From assembly GCF_036997615.1 (NCBI RefSeq), contig NZ_JAWLQA010000002.1: a stretch of DNA of 64,000 nucleotides. One strand, given 5' to 3'. Under the pieces are notes generated by a model, which saw only the letters and a list, made by a program, of their open reading frames with translations, was not told the DNA's origin and made no database searches. Made by a program: the position numbers and the translations under genes. Origin of the DNA: Brachyspira sp949287565 (GTDB lineage: Bacteria; Spirochaetota; Brachyspiria; Brachyspirales; Brachyspiraceae). This document shows positions 43,201 through 52,737 of the stretch, piece by piece. The stretch's first letter is position 1; each line of letters opens with the position of its first letter.

Positions 43201-45819
43201 TCAAAATAAATCTGTCAATCTAAAATTCCATATCATAAGAATTAATAAAGTATAAATAAATCTCTCTGATACTTTTTCATTATTCTCATTATAGAATTTA
43301 ATATTTATTTTTACTTTATCTTTATAATCAATATTATCTTCAGCATCTATGATTATATCAAAATTGTCTCCATTATTTATTTTTAAATTATATTCTTTAA
43401 CTGTTCCATAGTCCATATAACTAGGAATCATTGAATATCTATCACCGAAAGCCTTAAAAGTACCATAAGCTATTTCAATGTTTTGTAATTTGTTTATTTC
43501 ATTTTCTAAATTATTTTTATCTAATTTTATTATGCTTAATTGATTGATTGGCTGAAGCAATTCATAATCTTCTAATTGTTTTTTCCATTTTGTAATAGTT
43601 TCATCATTCATTTCTACAGGGCTTGCTAAACCTATAAAGCTGTCATCATTAATTTTAATTTCTTCATCATCACAATTTGAATAGCTTGCGTCACATGCAT
43701 ATCTGAATGTAGTTAAAAACAAATTGTCTTTATCATATAAATTCCAAATAAGCGAAGAAGAAAATTTATTCATTATAGGATTATTAATAAATACTTCTTT
43801 GAAAAAACTATAATTATATTTCTTTTCATGCATAAGTAATTTTGTTAAACTTATAGAAAGTTTTTTTATTACTTTTGGTATTTCTTTTTTTATATATTTA
43901 ATTTCTTCTTTTATATTTTCTGTAAAATCTCTAGGTACTGCTTTTAACTCTTTATTATTTTTTATATCAAATACATTTACAGAATAATCACTATTTAAAA
44001 TCAATTTATAATCATCATTGATAATTTTTTCGCCTTTTAAATCAAATCCGAAATTTGAAGTAAATTTCAATTCTAAATCTTCAAGCGATAAATGTTTTTC
44101 TTTTGATATTTCTTTTAATAAATGTAATGCTGAACTGCGTATTTCATGTTTTTTAGCTTTTGAATAAACATCATACAATAGTTTTATAGCATAATCAGTA
44201 ATCTCTGTAATTTCTATTGAAGACAAAATCATTAAAAAGAATTTAGAATCTTTTTCTTTCTTGTATATTTCTCTTAAAGCCTCATCACCGCCATACAAAC
44301 TATAAATAATTGCTGTGGTTTCCTTGTATGTTTCTTTATAAATATTTTTAGCAAAAGTCAAAAAACTTTCTTTATCAAGTAAATTAATAATAGAGTCTAT
44401 TTCAATCAAATGATAAACATCTCTTTTTAATTCTAAATATTTTAAGTATATATATTTTATTACTTTAGTATCAACTTCTCTTGATTTATCTTTTATTAAT
44501 ACATTACAATTTTCTATATAAGAAACTTTTGCCTCATCTTTTTTCTTTAATTTTTTATTAATACTTTCTTCATACTTTTCAATATTATCAAATAATTCAT
44601 AATTAAGGAATTCTTTTAAATCATTATAATAAAGATTTTCTAATCTTGTTTTAACAGCTTTAATTTTTTTATTATTACTTTTTGATGCTATTTCATAAAT
44701 TTCTTTTATATTTTTTTCTAAAACACTTAAAACATTAATATTAGAAAAAGTATATAAATATAAAATCCATTTCAAACTTAAACTACTAACTGCACTATCA
44801 TCAAAAATATTATCAATTGTAACTTTGTCATTAAGCTCCCAAGTATTAAGAGAATCATATTCTTTAAAACCGCTGTTATAAAACATAGCAACCATAGCAT
44901 TAACATTGCTTACATTCCATTTATCCAAAGGCTTATTAAAACTTTCAGATCTCCAAAACATAGAATTCATACTTTTTACATTTGAAGTATTCCATTTATC
45001 TAAATCCTGATTGAATTTTTTACAGCCTTCAAACATGTTGCTCATATTTTCAACCTTTGATATATCCCAATCATTTAAAGACTGATTGAAATTATGACAA
45101 TCTTTAAACATAGCTGTTAGATGTCTTACCTTTGACATGTTCCATTTATTCAAAGGCTGATTAAAATTTTCACACCCATTAAACATTTCTATTACTATTG
45201 ACAAACTAGATGTATTCCAATTATTTATATTCTGATTAAAATTAGTACAACCCTTAAATATTCCATTCATATATTCAATATTAGACGTATCCCACTTATC
45301 TAAAGACTGATTAAATTCCTTACATCCATCAAACATATAAATTGCATTTTTTACTTTTGACATATTAAAATTATTTACACTCTGATTAAAATTAATGCAG
45401 TTTCTAAACATATATTCTGTGTTTTCTAAATTAGAAGTTTTCCATTTACTCAAAGGCTGATTAAAATTTTTACATCCATTAAATATACTTTGCATAATGA
45501 TAACATTTGATACATTCCATTTAGAAATATTTTGATTAAAATTTATGCAGTTATAAAATAAAAGTTCCATATTCTTAACATTAGAAACATTCCATTTACT
45601 TATATCTTCATTAAAACTATAACAATTATAAAACATTCCTCTCATACTGGTAACGTTATTAACATTCCAATTTCCTATACCTGAAAAATCTTTTCTTCTT
45701 TCAAAAGAGAATAGTCCGCTCATATCAGTAATTAAACTTGTATCAATATCACCCAAGTAAATATTTTCATCTTGTACCAACTTTTGCAATTCTTCTCTTG
45801 TTTGAGGTTTGTATTTCAT
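43201..45819 (-). CDS. DUF285 (BspA-like) repeat protein fused to a DUF4132-like domain
   Basis: Residues 1-330 are about 12 units of 25 residues, each like 'NVSNVKNMELLFYNCINFNQ', the DUF285 pattern of BspA-like proteins. A helical linker (about 335-470, with 'LENLYYNDLKEFL') follows and resembles the linkers of the two paralogs downstream. Residues 480-860 match the MolR/DUF4132 plan: 'LKFTSNFGFDLKGEKIINDDY', 'FSSSLIWNLYDKDN', 'FIGLASPVEMNDETITKWKK', then 'YELLQPINQLSI'. There is no signal peptide, so unlike classical BspA proteins it may be cytoplasmic. The last 20 residues are oddly hydrophobic; a frameshift near 43265 is possible. Function unknown. Confidence 0.75.
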   Translation of the reverse strand: MKYKPQTREELQKLVQDENIYLGDIDTSLITDMSGLFSFERRKDFSGIGNWNVNNVTSMRGMFYNCYSFNEDISKWNVSNVKNMELLFYNCINFNQNISKWNVSNVIIMQSIFNGCKNFNQPLSKWKTSNLENTEYMFRNCINFNQSVNNFNMSKVKNAIYMFDGCKEFNQSLDKWDTSNIEYMNGIFKGCTNFNQNINNWNTSSLSIVIEMFNGCENFNQPLNKWNMSKVRHLTAMFKDCHNFNQSLNDWDISKVENMSNMFEGCKKFNQDLDKWNTSNVKSMNSMFWRSESFNKPLDKWNVSNVNAMVAMFYNSGFKEYDSLNTWELNDKVTIDNIFDDSAVSSLSLKWILYLYTFSNINVLSVLEKNIKEIYEIASKSNNKKIKAVKTRLENLYYNDLKEFLNYELFDNIEKYEESINKKLKKKDEAKVSYIENCNVLIKDKSREVDTKVIKYIYLKYLELKRDVYHLIEIDSIINLLDKESFLTFAKNIYKETYKETTAIIYSLYGGDEALREIYKKEKDSKFFLMILSSIEITEITDYAIKLLYDVYSKAKKHEIRSSALHLLKEISKEKHLSLEDLELKFTSNFGFDLKGEKIINDDYKLILNSDYSVNVFDIKNNKELKAVPRDFTENIKEEIKYIKKEIPKVIKKLSISLTKLLMHEKKYNYSFFKEVFINNPIMNKFSSSLIWNLYDKDNLFLTTFRYACDASYSNCDDEEIKINDDSFIGLASPVEMNDETITKWKKQLEDYELLQPINQLSIIKLDKNNLENEINKLQNIEIAYGTFKAFGDRYSMIPSYMDYGTVKEYNLKINNGDNFDIIIDAEDNIDYKDKVKINIKFYNENNEKVSERFIYTLLILMIWNFRLTDLF

Positions 45820-46087
45820 TATTATGTTTCCTTATTGTTTTTTGTTATTCTATATTATTTATATATATTTTCAATTTCAAAATTAGAGTATTTTACATAA
45901 ATAATTTTTTATCTCAACTTTTACCACGGAATAAGCTCTTCAGACTTAATCAAAGAACCATATGGTGAAAGTTCAAATTAAAAAATTACTATGAAATATT
46001 TTTTATTTATAAATTTATGTGTATTGAATTATATAAAAATATTATTATTGCAGTTGAGTTTTATTTAATATGAATAAAATTAAAGTG

Positions 46088-47314
46088 TTATAATATCCTA
46101 TTAAATAATTCTACTAAAACTTCATTGATACTAAATGTATTCTTAGAAATATATTTATCTATTTTTAATATACCTAAATCAACTAATTTAATAGTAGCAA
46201 ACTCCTCAGAAATTCCAAATATATATTTAACATATTCTATAAACATTATTGCCATATTTTTATTAATATGTTGATTATCATAAAATAAAAAATTTTTAGT
46301 TATACAATATTTCTTTCTAAAATAATACCAATGAATCTCCATAAATATATTATTTACTAAGAAATTAGAGGCAAAAATATTAGCTTGCATTTCCATTCTT
46401 CTATTGAGATTTTTGGGTATAATTTCATTTTCTGAAAAAACATCTGTAATATTATCTTCAAATATATCCATATATTTTTCTAAATATTGTTTATGTAAAA
46501 TAAGATGACCTATTTCATGTGCTAAAGTGAATCTCCATCTTGGACTATCATACTTTAAGCGATTTGATATAAATATTGTATTTTTTTTTAATGATATTAA
46601 TCCTAATATTGTATCTCCCAAATTTATATTAAATTCAAAAGTTATATTATACTTATTACTAAAAAAATATATAACTTTATCTGTATCCAATCTATCATTT
46701 TTATAAATACTAAAATAATCAAATTTTTTAGTTATTATATTAATTATTTCTTTTTCTGATATAAATGGTATTTTTATTTTTGAAAAATATTGTATGTTTC
46801 TATCTAAAATACCAAATTTAAATAATATTTCAAAGATACTATAATATATATAGTTATCTTCATTTCTTTTAAGAATTATGTCATTTTGATTATTGATAAC
46901 TATCAAATCAATTTTTAATTTTTTAGCTATTGAAATTGCATCTTCTGTAAAATCACTTTCTGATATTATTATTCCACTTTTTGCTCTTGAATTTTCTATT
47001 TGAGTATGAAAATATTCTATATTTTGCACTGATAATTTTCTATTATGAGATTTACATTCTACAGCAATCATTAAATAATGTTTTACATTTTCACCTTTTT
47101 CAGCACGTATTTTTTCTTCCTCAGAGTTATATACTTTTATAACAATATCAAAATTTATATCTCTGTAATTATTATATTCTTTTTTACATACATATTTATG
47201 TATAACTATACTCTTTTTAGGATTAATATAATACTTATCATCGTTTATATACTTTTTCAATAGTTCATATACTTTTTTTTCAAATTTATCACCTTTTTCT
47301 GTTGTATTTTCCAT
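46088..47314 (-). CDS. Fusion of Mrr-like nuclease domain and ImmA/IrrE-like metallopeptidase
   Basis: Residues 5-130 look like an Mrr-type PD-(D/E)xK nuclease: 'FEKKVYELLKKY' with Glu12, 'RDINFDIVIKV' with Asp56, 'MIAVECKSHNRKLS' with Glu86 and Lys88, and 'RAKSGIIISESDFTEDAISIAK'. Residues 190-400 look like an ImmA/IrrE zinc peptidase with HEIGH at 266-270 in 'RWRFTLAHEIGHLILHKQYL' and a second metal-site region 'RRMEMQANIFASNFLV'. ImmA-type peptidases cut repressors and Mrr-type nucleases cut DNA, so a defence or stress-response role is plausible but inferred. It sits alone between two DUF285 genes with its own AT-rich gaps; no partner antitoxin or methylase is adjacent. Confidence 0.75.
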   Translation of the reverse strand: MENTTEKGDKFEKKVYELLKKYINDDKYYINPKKSIVIHKYVCKKEYNNYRDINFDIVIKVYNSEEEKIRAEKGENVKHYLMIAVECKSHNRKLSVQNIEYFHTQIENSRAKSGIIISESDFTEDAISIAKKLKIDLIVINNQNDIILKRNEDNYIYYSIFEILFKFGILDRNIQYFSKIKIPFISEKEIINIITKKFDYFSIYKNDRLDTDKVIYFFSNKYNITFEFNINLGDTILGLISLKKNTIFISNRLKYDSPRWRFTLAHEIGHLILHKQYLEKYMDIFEDNITDVFSENEIIPKNLNRRMEMQANIFASNFLVNNIFMEIHWYYFRKKYCITKNFLFYDNQHINKNMAIMFIEYVKYIFGISEEFATIKLVDLGILKIDKYISKNTFSINEVLVELFNRIL

Positions 47315-47389
47315 AGAATATAAATATCCCTAAAATAATAAATCAATATATTAATATTCAATAATTATATATTATAATTTTTTAATTAT

Positions 47390-47450
47390 ACAATTTATAA
47401 AGTATATTACAATCCGCTATAAATAACTTTTAATTTTTATACCAAGAAGG
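47390..47450. repeat. Duplicated 3' end of DUF285 genes, copy 1
   Basis: These 61 bp, spanning the stop codon and the last codons (SWYKN) of the 580-residue DUF285 gene, match 49591-49651 at 59 of 61 positions. The match runs 40 bp beyond the stop codon into noncoding DNA. Confidence 0.9.
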
Positions 47451-49172
47451 AGGATGATTTTCTATAGGCGAATCAATAAAAGCATATTTCATATTAATGT
47501 TTTCTCCTAACTTCCAAGATTCTAAATCCTGATTAAAATTAATACAATAGGCAAAGGCAAATGATATATCTTTAATATTAGACGTATTCCATTTGTCTAA
47601 AGGCTGATTGAAATTTGAAGCTCCTTTAAACATTCCGTGTATAGATTCAATATTACTCATATTCCAATCATTTAAAGGCTGATTAAAGCTTTTAGCATCA
47701 CTAAACATAGAAGATAATTTTTTTACTTTGCTTATATTCCATTTTGAAATATCCTGATTGAATGAATATGCATTTTCAAACATATATTCCATACTCTCAA
47801 CATTAGAAACATTCCAATTACTTAAATCATTATCAAAACTTGAACAATCAGAAAACATAAAAGCCATATACTTTACATTAGAAACGTCCCAATTATTTAA
47901 AGGCTGATTAAAAAATTCACATCCAGAAAACATACGTTCCATATTAATAACTTTAGATACATTCCAATTATTAATATTATGATTAAAATGCAAAGCTCCT
48001 CTAAACATGTTATGCATATCTTCTACGTTTGAAGTATCCCAAGTTTCTATGCCGTCAAATTTTTTAAGTTTTGAATTCTGAAATAATCCTGACATATCAG
48101 TTATTAATCTAGTATCTATTTTATTAAATTTTACTTTTTCTTTTATCAATTTTAATAATTCTGCTTTGTCTTTAGGTTTATACTTTTCATCATCTTTTAA
48201 TTCTATTTTTTTAGATTTTTTATATTCTGTTATTATACTTTCTTTATTTTCAATTAGTTCTTTTAATTCATCATAATAAGTATTTTCAAGTTTCTTTATA
48301 AAATCTTTAAGTTTATTATATTTGATAACTTCTTTATACACTTCTTTTATATCGCAGTTTTCAAGCATATTTAAAAGTTTTTTCTTATCATTTACTTTTT
48401 TAGAGATAAAATAAATATTTAATATGGATTTTATGTCTTTAAAAGAAGAAGCATCCGAAAAAAACTCCCAAATAGAACAGCCTTCATTAATGATCCAATT
48501 TTCTATAGAATAATTAAAACTTTCAGCATCGTTAAACATATGAGCAATTCTTCTTACATTAGAAACATTCCAATTATTGATATCCTGATTGAAACTTCTA
48601 GCTCCCTCAAACATAGCAGTCATATTTTCTACTTTACTTACATTCCAATTATTAAGAGGCTGATTAAAATTATAGGCCTTTGCAAACATACTCTGCATAT
48701 TTTCAACATTAGAAGTGTCCCAATTATTTAAAGGCTGATTGAAATTTATAGCTTTACAGAACATACAGCTCATAGTAAATACTTTAGAAGTATTCCATTT
48801 ATCAAGAGGCATATTAAAACTTTCAGCTTCAGAAAACATAAACTCCATATCTTTTACATTAGAAACGTCCCAATCATTTAAAGGCTGATCAAATTTTTTA
48901 GCACTTGAAAACATACCGAACATGTTAGTAACTTTTGAAACATTCCAATTATTTATATTTGAATTAAAATTTAAAGCCCCAGCAAACATATCAGACATGT
49001 CTGTAACATTAGAAGTATCCCAATTTTCTATGCCGTCAAAATTTTCTCTCTTGCTATTTGAAAATAAAGATTTCATGTTGGTAATTAAACTTGTATCAAT
49101 ATCGCCTAAATATATATTTTCATCTTTCAATAATTCTCTTAATTCATCTTTTGTCTGAGGTTTGTATTTCAT
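47430..49172 (-). CDS. DUF285 (BspA-like) repeat protein with two arrays
   Basis: The first array (about residues 20-250) has units of 25 residues such as 'NWNVSKVTNMFGMFSSAKKF'. A helical linker follows (about 255-330, with 'KLENTYYDELKELIENKES'), then a new start ('YKPKDKAELLKLIKEK') and a second array to the end at 'SWYKN'. The N-terminal 'MKYKPQTKDELRELLKDENI' is nearly the same as in the two neighbours. No signal peptide is present. It shares upstream flank with the DUF285-DUF4132 gene and downstream flank with the 617-residue paralog, so the cluster arose by duplication. Function unknown; the repeats likely bind protein. Confidence 0.85.
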   Translation of the reverse strand: MKYKPQTKDELRELLKDENIYLGDIDTSLITNMKSLFSNSKRENFDGIENWDTSNVTDMSDMFAGALNFNSNINNWNVSKVTNMFGMFSSAKKFDQPLNDWDVSNVKDMEFMFSEAESFNMPLDKWNTSKVFTMSCMFCKAINFNQPLNNWDTSNVENMQSMFAKAYNFNQPLNNWNVSKVENMTAMFEGARSFNQDINNWNVSNVRRIAHMFNDAESFNYSIENWIINEGCSIWEFFSDASSFKDIKSILNIYFISKKVNDKKKLLNMLENCDIKEVYKEVIKYNKLKDFIKKLENTYYDELKELIENKESIITEYKKSKKIELKDDEKYKPKDKAELLKLIKEKVKFNKIDTRLITDMSGLFQNSKLKKFDGIETWDTSNVEDMHNMFRGALHFNHNINNWNVSKVINMERMFSGCEFFNQPLNNWDVSNVKYMAFMFSDCSSFDNDLSNWNVSNVESMEYMFENAYSFNQDISKWNISKVKKLSSMFSDAKSFNQPLNDWNMSNIESIHGMFKGASNFNQPLDKWNTSNIKDISFAFAYCINFNQDLESWKLGENINMKYAFIDSPIENHPPSWYKN

Positions 49173-49630
49173 TATTATATTTCCTTATTCAGTTTTTATT
49201 ATTCTATATTCTTTTATATATTTTTCAATTTTAAAATTATAGTATTTTACTCAAACAATTTTTTATATCAATTTTTCTAGTGGTATATACTAAAAATTTT
49301 TAAGTTTGTCAAAATTTAGATTTTTAATTTTATTGTTTGTGGTGGCTTTCCCCCACACCCCCAGTTCTTTTTGTGACCAGACGAAGTCCGCCTATGGTGA
49401 AAGACTGCATTTTTGAAATAAAATTATGGTATTATATTACATTTAATACATAAATCAAAGTATAAAATTCCTTTATTTGTGTTTTTTATGAAAAAAATAT
49501 ACAAAAGATGAAGAAATTTTGTACAGTAAAAAAGTTGATAATAATTATATAATGTGCAGTAGTCGGCAAAATGAAATCATTTCAGTATATACAATTTATA
49601 AAGTATATTACAATCCTGTATAAATAACTT
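49173..49630. other. 458-bp intergenic region with repeat remnants
   Basis: 49173-49275 resembles the upstream flank of the DUF285-DUF4132 gene (45820-45925). 49287-49312 is a copy of the 26-bp dispersed motif. 49335-49420 holds GC-rich fragments on the minus strand (AAATGCAG..., GCGGACTTCG, AAAAGAACTGGGGGTGTGGG) also seen near 62199-62260 on the plus strand. 49569-49582 is a small palindrome AAATGA/TCATTT. No gene is convincing. Confidence 0.5.
49287..49312 (+). repeat. 26-bp dispersed motif, copy 2
   Basis: It differs by one base from the copies at 42957-42982 and 62009-62034. It sits in the long gap upstream of the 580-residue DUF285 gene. Confidence 0.85.
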
Positions 49631-49651
49631 TTAATTTTTATACCAAGAAGG
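49591..49651. repeat. Duplicated 3' end of DUF285 genes, copy 2
   Basis: Partner of 47390-47450 (two mismatches in 61 bp), spanning the stop codon of the 617-residue gene. Confidence 0.9.
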
Positions 49652-51484
49652 TCTATTATTTTCCATTGCAGAGTTATCAAACAGATTTCTCATACGATTA
49701 GGCTCTACTTTGGATACATTCCAAGATTCTAAATTCTGATTAAAACTTTTAGCATTATCAAACATCATTGATATATCTTTAACATTACTTACATTCCAAC
49801 TATTTAAAGGCTGATTAAAACTTTTAGTAAAACAAAACATTAACGACATATCTTTTACATTAGATACATTCCACTTGTCTAAAGCACTATTAAAATTAAC
49901 AGCTCCTTGAAACATACAGCTCATATTTTCTACATTAGATACATTCCAGTCATTAATATTTTGATTAAAATTTTTAGTATAATAAAACATTTTAGACATA
50001 TCTTTTACATTACTTACATTCCATTTGTCTAATGGCTGATTAAAACTTTCACAATTAGAAAGCATACCTTCCATATTAACAACTGATGATACATTCCAAT
50101 CATTAAGCGGATAATTAAAGTTTTTACATTTCTTAAACATATAACTCATATTTTCTACTTTTGAAACGTCCCAGCTTTCAATATTATGATTAAAACCCGA
50201 TGCTCCCTCAAACATACTTTCCATATTCACTACATTAGATACATTCCAAGTTTCTATACCGTCAAACTTTTTTAATTTAGAATTTTTAAAAAGATTACTC
50301 ATATCTGTTATTAAAGAAGTGTCTATTTTATCAAGTTTTGTTTTCTCTGCTATTAGTTTTATTAATTCATTTTTGTTTTTTGGCTGATGCATTTTAGTTT
50401 CTTTATTATCTTTTTTATCTTTTTTTGTTTCTAATTTCTTTTCTGATTTTTCTAATTCTTTATACTCTTTTATAATTTCTTTTTTACTATCAACGAGTTC
50501 CTTTAATTCATCATAGCAAGTATTTTCTAACTTTTTTAGAACATCAGCTACAGATTTTTTATTATATTTTAATCCGATTTTATAAATTTCTTTTTTATCA
50601 AATTTACTTATAATTTTTTCAAGATTTGATATTGCAGACTTTGAGCTTTGAAAAGAATATATTTTTAAAATTAAATCTAATGAAACATTATTAAAAATTC
50701 TGTCAAATTCTTTAACATTTTTGAAATTCCAGTTTTTAATATTATCCTGATTAAAAGATGAAGCATTAAGAAATGCTTGATTCATATATTCTATTTTTTC
50801 TGTTTTCCAACTGTTTAAATCCTGATTAAATGAAGAGCAATTATAAAACATATTTATTATATTTTTTAAATTAGAAGTATTCCAATTATTAAGAGGCTGA
50901 TTAAAATTAGAAGCTCTTTCAAACATATTATCCATAAATTCTACATTAAAAACGTCCCAGTTATTTAAAGGCTGATTAAATCTTGAAGCTCCAAAAAACA
51001 TGCCATTCATACAGTCAACTTTAGAAGTATTCCAATTATCCAAAGGTTCATTAAACATTATACAGCCGTAAAACATTTCTCTCATACTTTCTACATTAGA
51101 AACGTCCCAGCTATTTATATTTTGATTAAAACTTTCAGCATTCTTAAACATCTCCATCATGTATTTAACATTAGAAGTATTCCATTTATCTAAAGGCTGA
51201 TTGAAACTTTTAGCACCGCAAAACATAGCAGACATAACTGTAACATTGGATATATCCCAATCATTTATATTATGATTAAAATTAACTGCATTTTTGAACA
51301 TTCCGCCCATACTTGTTACATGAGAAATGTCCCAAGTTTCTATACCTGAAAAATCTTCTCTTATATTATTAAAAAATAATGCACTCATATCAGTTATTAA
51401 ACTTGTATCAATATCACCTAAATATATATTTTCATCTTTTACTAATTCTTTTAATTCATCTTTTGTCTGAGGTTTATATTTCAT
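49631..51484 (-). CDS. DUF285 (BspA-like) repeat protein with two arrays, downstream of recF
   Basis: It has the same plan as the 580-residue paralog: an N-terminal 'MKYKPQTKDELKELVKDENI', a first array of 25-residue units, a helical linker with 'KKLENTCYDELKELVDSKKE' and a Lys-rich stretch, a restart 'PKNKNELIKLIAEK', and a second array ending in 'RPSWYKN'. There is no signal peptide. It starts 20 bp after the recF stop with a strong site (GAGGAG), so it is probably expressed with recF, unlike its paralogs, which have their own upstream flanks. Function unknown. Confidence 0.85.
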   Translation of the reverse strand: MKYKPQTKDELKELVKDENIYLGDIDTSLITDMSALFFNNIREDFSGIETWDISHVTSMGGMFKNAVNFNHNINDWDISNVTVMSAMFCGAKSFNQPLDKWNTSNVKYMMEMFKNAESFNQNINSWDVSNVESMREMFYGCIMFNEPLDNWNTSKVDCMNGMFFGASRFNQPLNNWDVFNVEFMDNMFERASNFNQPLNNWNTSNLKNIINMFYNCSSFNQDLNSWKTEKIEYMNQAFLNASSFNQDNIKNWNFKNVKEFDRIFNNVSLDLILKIYSFQSSKSAISNLEKIISKFDKKEIYKIGLKYNKKSVADVLKKLENTCYDELKELVDSKKEIIKEYKELEKSEKKLETKKDKKDNKETKMHQPKNKNELIKLIAEKTKLDKIDTSLITDMSNLFKNSKLKKFDGIETWNVSNVVNMESMFEGASGFNHNIESWDVSKVENMSYMFKKCKNFNYPLNDWNVSSVVNMEGMLSNCESFNQPLDKWNVSNVKDMSKMFYYTKNFNQNINDWNVSNVENMSCMFQGAVNFNSALDKWNVSNVKDMSLMFCFTKSFNQPLNSWNVSNVKDISMMFDNAKSFNQNLESWNVSKVEPNRMRNLFDNSAMENNRPSWYKN

Positions 51485-51503
51485 TTTAGCTCCTCTATAA
51501 TTT

Positions 51504-52571
51504 TTACATTCTTATATTTGGTATATCAAATACTTTTCCATTTTCAAAGTTCTTTACTTTTTCCTTTTCTGTAACAGTTATAAATACCTGCCCTAATGTT
51601 TTTATGTATTCAAGTATATTATCGCGTCTTGTATTATCGAGTTCAAGCATAGCATCATCAATTAATAAAATAGGGGATTTTTTTCTGTATTCTGATAATA
51701 TTTTTTCACTTGCCAATTTCATTATAAGCGTAAACATTCTCTTTTCGCCTTGAGATGAGAATTTTTTTGACAATGAATCTTTATAAAAGAATTGATATTC
51801 CGCTCTATGTATTCCGAAATATGTTGTACGCATTCTGATTTGTTCCTGCAATGTAGTTTCAAGTTTTTTCATATATTCATTTTCATTTAAAATATCTTCT
51901 ATAGTGGACTGATATTTTATAGCATAAGGGTTTTCATCATTGAAAATATTTTTATAAATTTCATTCATCTTTTCTTCTAAAAGAGCAGAATATTTTTTAT
52001 TTTCATTAGCTATATAAAGAGAAAGTTTGGCTATGTCGCTATTATAAATATATGCTTCATTAGGTTTTGTACTAAGGCAAATATTTCTCATTTTAAGAAG
52101 TTTATTGTATTTTATCAACGCAAGCAAATATTCTGATGATATTGTTGATATTAGCATGTTAAAATAATCGCGTCTTAATTTAGGCTCTGCTATAACCAAA
52201 TCGGTATCATTAGGAAGAAATATAACATAAAGTATTCTTCCTATTAAATCCTTTCTTGAAGATACTTCTTTTTTATCGATGAATACTTTTTTTACTTTTT
52301 TTTGATAGGCTATTTCTATATTAGTATCATAATTAAGTTCATCTTCTCTGAAAATGCCTCTCAAAAAATAATTATCATTTCCATTTTTTACAAGCTCTCT
52401 GTCAAGTCTAGTTCTAAATGACACACCGTTTCCAAGCATATATATTGCTTCTAGTATATTAGTTTTACCACATCCATTATGTCCATATAGAACATTTATT
52501 TTATCAGAGAATTCAAATATATTTTCATTGTAGTTTCTAAAAGAACGTAATGTAAGTTCTTTAAGTATCAT
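51504..52571 (-). CDS. recF: DNA replication and repair protein RecF
   Basis: RecF is an SMC-like ATPase that loads recombination proteins at gaps. The start 'MILKELTLRSFRNYNENIFEF' is typical, followed by the Walker A 'LYGHNGCGKTNILEAIYML'. The C-terminal part has the signature region 'KFSSQGEKRMFTLIMKLA' and the Walker B 'SPILLIDDAMLELDNTRRD'. The length of 355 residues is normal. It is not next to dnaN or gyrB here. A terminator separates it from metK upstream, and the DUF285 gene follows after 19 bp. Confidence 0.95.
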   Translation of the reverse strand: MILKELTLRSFRNYNENIFEFSDKINVLYGHNGCGKTNILEAIYMLGNGVSFRTRLDRELVKNGNDNYFLRGIFREDELNYDTNIEIAYQKKVKKVFIDKKEVSSRKDLIGRILYVIFLPNDTDLVIAEPKLRRDYFNMLISTISSEYLLALIKYNKLLKMRNICLSTKPNEAYIYNSDIAKLSLYIANENKKYSALLEEKMNEIYKNIFNDENPYAIKYQSTIEDILNENEYMKKLETTLQEQIRMRTTYFGIHRAEYQFFYKDSLSKKFSSQGEKRMFTLIMKLASEKILSEYRKKSPILLIDDAMLELDNTRRDNILEYIKTLGQVFITVTEKEKVKNFENGKVFDIPNIRM

Positions 52572-52659
52572 TTTATAAGCCTTTAATATTATAGTGAAAA
52601 GTATTATATATTAAAATATTAAAAATAGTAGTGTTTTATATTGTTAAGTTTTTTAAAAA

Positions 52660-52703
52660 TAAAAAAATAAGGCTTGCTAATATTTAATATTAACAAGCCT
52701 TGA
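52660..52703 (-). terminator. Terminator after metK
   Basis: AAGGCTTG (52669-52676) pairs with CAAGCCTT (52694-52701), with inner AT pairing and a T run on the minus strand. Confidence 0.85.
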
Positions 52704-52737
52704 ATGTTTAAAACTTTTTATATTTTATTGAAATAAA

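Noticed and set aside
45738..45968. Plus-strand 76-residue frame upstream of the DUF285-DUF4132 gene
   Set aside because: It overlaps the real gene start, is Phe/Ile-rich from AT bias and has no ribosome site.
43300..51484. Long 75-bp periodic repeats considered as a CRISPR-like or tandem DNA array
   Set aside because: The repeats are in frame, differ strongly at the DNA level and encode DUF285 protein units. There are no constant repeats with unique spacers.
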